From: Treponema sp.
GTDB taxonomy: Bacteria > Spirochaetota > Spirochaetia > Treponematales > Treponemataceae
Reading direction: 5' to 3'
NCBI GenBank assembly: GCA_016293645.1
Contig: JAEDDW010000023.1
Span: 1 to 25,231, forward strand
DNA: 25,231 bases
The notes under the pieces were generated by a model that saw only the letters and a program-made list of their open reading frames with translations, searched no databases and was not told the DNA's origin. Of this stretch, positions 21,695 to 25,231 are shown in pieces; positions within the stretch are counted from its first letter, which is position 1; each line of letters opens with the position of its first letter. Made by a program: the position numbers and the translations under genes.

Positions 21695-22288
21695 TTACTT
21701 TGAGTAGAATTCAACGATAAGCTGTTCGTTGATTTCTACTGGACATTCTGCGCGCTTTGGCATCATTGTAAGCTTTCCAGAGAAAGATTCCTCTGTAACT
21801 TCAATGTAGTCCAATGGACGGCGGTTTCCGTTAAGGAAAGATGCCTTGATCTGTTCGTTCTTCTGTGACTTTTCACGGAGAGAAACAACCTGACCAACCT
21901 TAACCTGGAGTGAAGGAATGTTTACCTTCTTTCCATCAACGCGAATGTGACCGTGTGAAACAAGCTGGCGTGCCATGCGGATTGAGTTTGCGAATCCGAT
22001 GCGGTATACCAGGTTGTCGAGACGTGTTTCCAATCCTACGATGAGGTTTTCACCTGTCTTGCCTTCCTTGCGGGAAGCGATGTCGTAGTAGCGGCGAAGC
22101 TGGCGTTCCATGATACCATAGTAAGCCTTTACCTTCTGCTTTTCACAAAGCTGCTTTCCGTATTCAGAAGTTTTCTTTGTCTTCTTGAAAGCTGGATCGT
22201 TAGCTCTGTTCATTGCCTTTGGATGTCCACATACGTTTACACCAAGTCTTCTGCATTCCTTGAAACGTGGGTTTCTTCTTGTTGCCAT
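21695..22288 (-). CDS. rpsD: Small ribosomal subunit protein uS4
   Basis: A primary 16S rRNA-binding protein of the small subunit. The protein has 197 residues. The N-terminal ribosomal S4 domain (about 1-90, with QKVKAYYGIMERQLRRYY) is followed by the S4 RNA-binding fold, LETRLDNLVYRIGFANSIRMARQLVSHGHIRVDGKKVNIPS. It has only two N-terminal cysteines, so it is the zinc-free form. CAGGAG before TTAATATT-ATG fixes the start. The leader contains alternating inverted segments. S4 represses its own mRNA in several bacterial groups. It is monocistronic here, away from the alpha operon. Confidence 0.98.
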   Translation of the reverse strand: MATRRNPRFKECRRLGVNVCGHPKAMNRANDPAFKKTKKTSEYGKQLCEKQKVKAYYGIMERQLRRYYDIASRKEGKTGENLIVGLETRLDNLVYRIGFANSIRMARQLVSHGHIRVDGKKVNIPSLQVKVGQVVSLREKSQKNEQIKASFLNGNRRPLDYIEVTEESFSGKLTMMPKRAECPVEINEQLIVEFYSK

Positions 22289-22303
22289 AATATTAACTCC
22301 TGT

Positions 22304-22346
22304 TCACCATGGTGATTTTCTCACCAAATTATTTTGCCGCGGTGAG
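22304..22346 (-). promoter_or_regulatory. rpsD leader with four alternating complementary segments
   Basis: On the minus strand, in 5' to 3' order: CTCACC (22346-22341), GGTGAG (22325-22320), TCACC (22315-22311) and GGTGA (22308-22304). Segment 1 can pair with 2, 2 with 3 (TGGTGA-gaaaa-TCACCA), and 3 with 4. The Shine-Dalgarno AGGAG starts two bases after segment 4. The design resembles a translational switch and could serve S4 autoregulation. Confidence 0.55.
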
Positions 22347-22364
22347 GGATATAATAGTTCATAT

Positions 22365-22393
22365 ATTTTATAGAAATTCGCTCATGAATTCAA
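22365..22393 (-). promoter_or_regulatory. rpsD promoter
   Basis: On the minus strand TTGAAT (22393-22388), 17 bases, TAAAAT (22370-22365). Transcription should begin near 22358 and include the whole four-segment leader. Its boxes interlock with those of the azlCD promoter on the other strand. Confidence 0.65.
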
Positions 22394-22399
22394 TACAAT
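22371..22399 (+). promoter_or_regulatory. azlCD promoter
   Basis: TAGAAA (22371-22376), 17 bases, TACAAT (22394-22399). The ATG lies seven bases after the -10 with no Shine-Dalgarno, so transcription and translation probably start together. The -35 match is weak. Confidence 0.5.
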
Positions 22400-22406
22400 T
22401 TTCTGC

Positions 22407-23600
22407 ATGAATAAAAATATGCTTGCACAGGCCTTGAAAGTAACAATGCCTGTTTTTTTCGGTTATATTTCCATCGGAATCCCTTTTGGACTTCTTGTAG
22501 TAAACGCAGGATACCCCTGGTGGCTTTCTCCTCTCATGGGAATTGCCATGTTTACTGGTGCCGGTCAGTTTTTTGCCATTGCACTTTTTTCAACGGGGAC
22601 GGTTCTCTCGGTAATCGTGCTTGCGGAATTTCTCCTGAGCATACGCCATATTTTCTATGGACTTTCACTTATCGAAAGGTATAAAAACCATATTCGCCGC
22701 CGTCCGTACCTCATGTATTCAATTACTGATGAAACTTTTGCACTGGTAACCACTGTTGATGTTCCTGCCGGTGTTGATGCGGGAAAATTTTACAACCTCG
22801 TTTCTTTCCTTGACCAAAGCTATTGGGTAATCGGCTGTACCATCGGTGCCGGGGCTTATGAAATCCTTGAGGCATACAATTTGACCCAGTATCTTGCAGG
22901 CATTGACTTTGCCCTTACTGCCTTGTTTGTGGTTCTCGCCGTTGAACAGATTCTTTCCCGCCATGATGTTGCCGGACCTGTTGTGGGCGCATTGATCTGC
23001 GGTTTTACGGTCTGGCTTTTTAAGGCTGGCAGGTTCGATTCGTCCGGAATCATCTGGGTATCCATTTGCTTTGGTCTTGCGATTCTTTTTCTTCTTCGTG
23101 GAAAATCTTTCTATAAAAACAGCCGCATGGAAAATGGTGATATAGTTCCGTCTGAAAAAAAAGACGAGATTTCAAAAGCCGGAACCGCCGCCGCAGTTGC
23201 TTCTATGGCAGCTTTTGTTGTTCTCTTTATTCTGTTCAGCAGACCTCACAATCTTCTTTCAGCCGGAACAACGAAACTTTCCCTTGCTTCCGCCCTGGTT
23301 GCGGTACTTGCTTCTGGTGCTGTTGTTCTTGCGACAAGAGTTCTTCCATTTGCAGTCTTTGCAAAAAAGAACCCGTCTCTTTTCATCCGTTTCATCGAAA
23401 AATATGCGCCGCCTCTCATTATGATGGTACTTCTGGTTTACTGCTTCAAGGATGTTGATTATTCATCTGCAGGATTCTATGTTCCGTATTTTGTCTGTGT
23501 CGCTGTCTCGGGAATTATACATATCCTGTTCCGCAACAGCATGGCAAGCATCATAGGCAGCACCGTCCTCTACATGGTTTTATCCAGGTTATGGGCCTAG
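22407..23600 (+). CDS. AzlC-AzlD fusion, branched-chain amino acid exporter
   Basis: An inner-membrane exporter of branched-chain amino acids. It has 397 residues in one chain. Residues 1 to about 232 are AzlC: VFFGYISIGIPFGLLVVNAGYPWW, MFTGAGQFFAIALF, LSIRHIFYGLSL and YSITDETFAL, with about six membrane helices. A charged linker (about 233-255, SEKKDEISKAG) leads to an AzlD-like part (about 256-397) with LATRVLPFAVFAKKNPSLFIRFIEKYAPPLIMMVLLVYCFKD, the AzlD signature region. In most bacteria these are two adjacent genes. The frame is continuous and no stop or start break is seen at the junction. A leaderless transcript is predicted. Substrate is assigned from the family only. Confidence 0.9.
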   Translation: MNKNMLAQALKVTMPVFFGYISIGIPFGLLVVNAGYPWWLSPLMGIAMFTGAGQFFAIALFSTGTVLSVIVLAEFLLSIRHIFYGLSLIERYKNHIRRRPYLMYSITDETFALVTTVDVPAGVDAGKFYNLVSFLDQSYWVIGCTIGAGAYEILEAYNLTQYLAGIDFALTALFVVLAVEQILSRHDVAGPVVGALICGFTVWLFKAGRFDSSGIIWVSICFGLAILFLLRGKSFYKNSRMENGDIVPSEKKDEISKAGTAAAVASMAAFVVLFILFSRPHNLLSAGTTKLSLASALVAVLASGAVVLATRVLPFAVFAKKNPSLFIRFIEKYAPPLIMMVLLVYCFKDVDYSSAGFYVPYFVCVAVSGIIHILFRNSMASIIGSTVLYMVLSRLWA

Positions 23601-23659
23601 TTCTAATCGCATATTATGGAATTAAAAAAAACAATAAATTGAAAGCCTTATTTACAGGA

Positions 23660-23794
23660 TGAAAATACGGGAAGGAAGGCAGAGGATGGCAAAAACACTT
23701 GCAGGTCGGAACCGATAGTTTCCTTGCCGACCTGCACGTGTAGCGACATATGGAGCGGTTTTGACAGACTTAGACTGACTGGTAGTGTTTTCAT
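23660..23794 (+). ncRNA. Candidate structured RNA element, copy 2 (upstream of alaS)
   Basis: The second copy of the element at 10853, 135 bases long, with about 13 substitutions and one extra C. The 10-pair stem is TGCAGGTCGG (23700-23709) / CCGACCTGCA (23727-23736), and all changes relative to copy 1 keep pairing. The closing helix is AAAACACT (23692-23699) / AGTGTTTT (23784-23791). The alaS promoter lies after the element, so it is not within the predicted alaS mRNA. TTGAAA (23639-23644) stands 16 bases before GAAAAT (23661-23666) and might be its own weak promoter. No terminator is visible after it. Confidence 0.65.
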
Positions 23795-23821
23795 CTTGTG
23801 GCTTTGAGGATTTTAAATTTA

Positions 23822-23850
23822 TTGAATATTTTCAGTGTTTTTTCTATAAT
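23822..23850 (+). promoter_or_regulatory. alaS promoter
   Basis: TTGAAT (23822-23827), 17 bases, TATAAT (23845-23850). The ATG at 23859 follows eight bases later with no Shine-Dalgarno. A leaderless or near-leaderless mRNA is predicted. Confidence 0.75.
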
Positions 23851-23858
23851 ATGCGATT

Positions 23859-25231
23859 ATGACCGCTAACGAATTACGCTCTAAGTACATTGAGTTTTTT
23901 AAATCAAAGAATCATGCAGAGATTTCAGGACAGTCTCTTATTCCTGAAAATGATCCATCAGTTTTATTTACAACAGCCGGAATGCATCCGCTTGTTCCTT
24001 ATCTGCTCGGTGAAAAGCACCCTGCGGGAACACGTCTTACAGACTATCAGAAGTGCGTTCGTACAGGCGACATCGACGAAGTAGGTGATCCAAGCCATCT
24101 TACATGTTTTGAAATGCTTGGAAACTGGTCCCTCGGCGACTATTTCAAGAAAGAATCAATTGCATTCTCTTATGAATTCCTTACAAGCAAAGACTGGCTT
24201 GCACTTGATCCAAGAAAGATTTCAGTAACAGTTTTCGCAGGGGATGAAAATGCTCCTCGTGATGAAGAAGCAGCTTCTTACTGGAAGGAAGTTGGTATGC
24301 CGGAAGACAAGATTGCATACCTTCCTGCAAGCGACAACTGGTGGGCAGCAGGTCCAACAGGTCCTTGTGGTCCTGACACAGAAATCTTCTACTGGGTTGG
24401 AGAAGGCCTCCCGCCACAGGGTTCAAACAAGGGAACAGACAGCGCCAACTGGATGGAAATCTGGAACAACGTTTTCATGCAGTTTGAACGCAAGGACGAA
24501 AAGACCCTCGTTCCTCTTCCAAAGCAGAACGTAGATACAGGTATGGGGCTTGAACGCACAAACTGTATCCTTCAGGGAAAGACTTCGGTTTACCTTACTG
24601 AAGTTTTCCAGCCAATCATTGCAGTTATCGAAAAACTCGCAAACTATAAGTACGGAACAGATGAAGCAAAGGACCGTTCGGTTCGCATCATTGCAGACCA
24701 CAGCCGTTCTTCTGTATTCATCCTCGGCGACCAGAAGGGTGTTGCTCCTTCAAATATCGGAGCAGGGTACGTTCTCCGTCGCCTTATCCGCCGTGCAGTC
24801 CGCGAAGGAATGAAACTTGGAATTGACAAGGCTTTCCTTGCAGAAATTGCAGAAGCCGTAATTGCAAACTTCAAGTGCGCATACCCTGAACTTGAACAGA
24901 ATGCCCAGAAGGTTAAGAGCGAACTTACACAGGAAGAAGCAAAGTTCCGCGATGCACTCAAGAACGGTGAAAAGGAATTCCAGAAGATGCTTCCAAACCT
25001 CATGAAGAATCCAAAGAAGGAAGTAAGCGGCAAGGTTGCATTCCGCCTTTTTGATACATTCGGCTTCCCTCTTGAGCTTACAATGGAACTTGCTGCAGAA
25101 AACGGATTCACTGTTGATACAGAAGGGTTCAAGGAAGCAGAACGCAAGCACAAGGAAGCTTCAAAGTCTCTTGATGCAGGTGCCGCAAAGGGTGGTTTGG
25201 CAGAACAGTCTGATGTAACAACAAAGTACCA
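23859..25231 (+). CDS. alaS: Alanyl-tRNA synthetase, N-terminal part (runs off the window)
   Basis: Charges tRNA-Ala with alanine in the cytosol. It is a class II enzyme. Only 457 complete codons are present and the frame is open at the right edge, so the gene is partial because the window ends. The N-terminus ELRSKYIEFFKSKNHAE is standard. The catalytic core shows FTTAGMHPLVPYLLGEKHP, CFEMLGNWSLGDYF (motif 2 region), NWWAAGPTGPCGPDTEIFYW and NVDTGMGLERTNCIL. Motif 3 follows as SNIGAGYVLRRLIRRAVREG. Spirochete AlaRS proteins are short and lack the usual C-terminal domain, but this cannot be checked here. Lysine codons are mostly AAG, as in groEL. It is preceded by a clear promoter and by structured element copy 2. 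Confidence 0.97.
   Translation, partial: MTANELRSKYIEFFKSKNHAEISGQSLIPENDPSVLFTTAGMHPLVPYLLGEKHPAGTRLTDYQKCVRTGDIDEVGDPSHLTCFEMLGNWSLGDYFKKESIAFSYEFLTSKDWLALDPRKISVTVFAGDENAPRDEEAASYWKEVGMPEDKIAYLPASDNWWAAGPTGPCGPDTEIFYWVGEGLPPQGSNKGTDSANWMEIWNNVFMQFERKDEKTLVPLPKQNVDTGMGLERTNCILQGKTSVYLTEVFQPIIAVIEKLANYKYGTDEAKDRSVRIIADHSRSSVFILGDQKGVAPSNIGAGYVLRRLIRRAVREGMKLGIDKAFLAEIAEAVIANFKCAYPELEQNAQKVKSELTQEEAKFRDALKNGEKEFQKMLPNLMKNPKKEVSGKVAFRLFDTFGFPLELTMELAAENGFTVDTEGFKEAERKHKEASKSLDAGAAKGGLAEQSDVTTKY

Noticed and set aside
1..25231. CRISPR arrays, insertion sequences, rRNA or tRNA genes
   Set aside because: No regular direct-repeat array, transposase-like ORF or RNA gene pattern was seen on either strand.

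Overview
This window looks like a chromosomal segment from a spirochete, most likely a Treponema. The evidence is a periplasmic-flagellum core protein FlaB that closely resembles treponemal FlaB along its whole length, a sigma-28 type promoter in front of it, and a treponemal mix of HPr kinase, HPr, LexA, a short-leader rpsD and lone lipoproteins. The gut/rumen clade of Treponema is a guess from the moderate base composition and general gene style. Most genes are ordinary housekeeping genes. The interest lies mainly between them.

Layout, left to right. (1) 1-1572: flaB on the minus strand, with its sigma-28 promoter and a bent A-tract region, then a small membrane-anchored zinc-ribbon protein. 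(2) 1579-5377: a symmetric divergent promoter, an AraC-type regulator overlapping coaBC (coenzyme A synthesis), an MscS channel and a lipoprotein. (3) 5427-10661: a second lipoprotein, then a minus-strand block with an orphan peptide-binding protein, a spirochete-type protein of unknown function and a PlsC-like acyltransferase. (4) 10662-12744: a 388-base gap holding a structured repeat (copy 1), then groEL. (5) 12783-16477: a cytosolic LacI-sensor/GGDEF protein and an acyl-CoA ligase in one operon. (6) 16478-16846: a gene-free stretch rich in inverted repeats. (7) 16847-20957: a methyltransferase and a small RemB-like ORF on the minus strand, then hprK, and a ptsH-lexA-holA operon. (8) 20978-21601: a pocket of decay with a nim-type remnant and a frameshifted EamA transporter. 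(9) 21638-25231: rpsD, an azlC-azlD fusion, structured repeat copy 2, and the first 457 codons of alaS.

The strongest undescribed candidate is a pair of about 135-base elements (10853-10986 and 23660-23794). They are roughly 90% identical and lie in the same orientation upstream of groEL and alaS. Their main stem changes in a compensatory way between the copies, which points to a conserved RNA structure. Other notable signals are a divergent promoter pair sharing one palindromic -35 box, a set of genes whose TATAAT box ends 4-8 bases before the start codon with no Shine-Dalgarno site (predicted leaderless mRNAs), a four-segment alternating hairpin leader before rpsD, and a LexA-like operator at the ptsH-lexA promoter.

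All calls come from reading the sequence. No database search, folding or alignment program was run.
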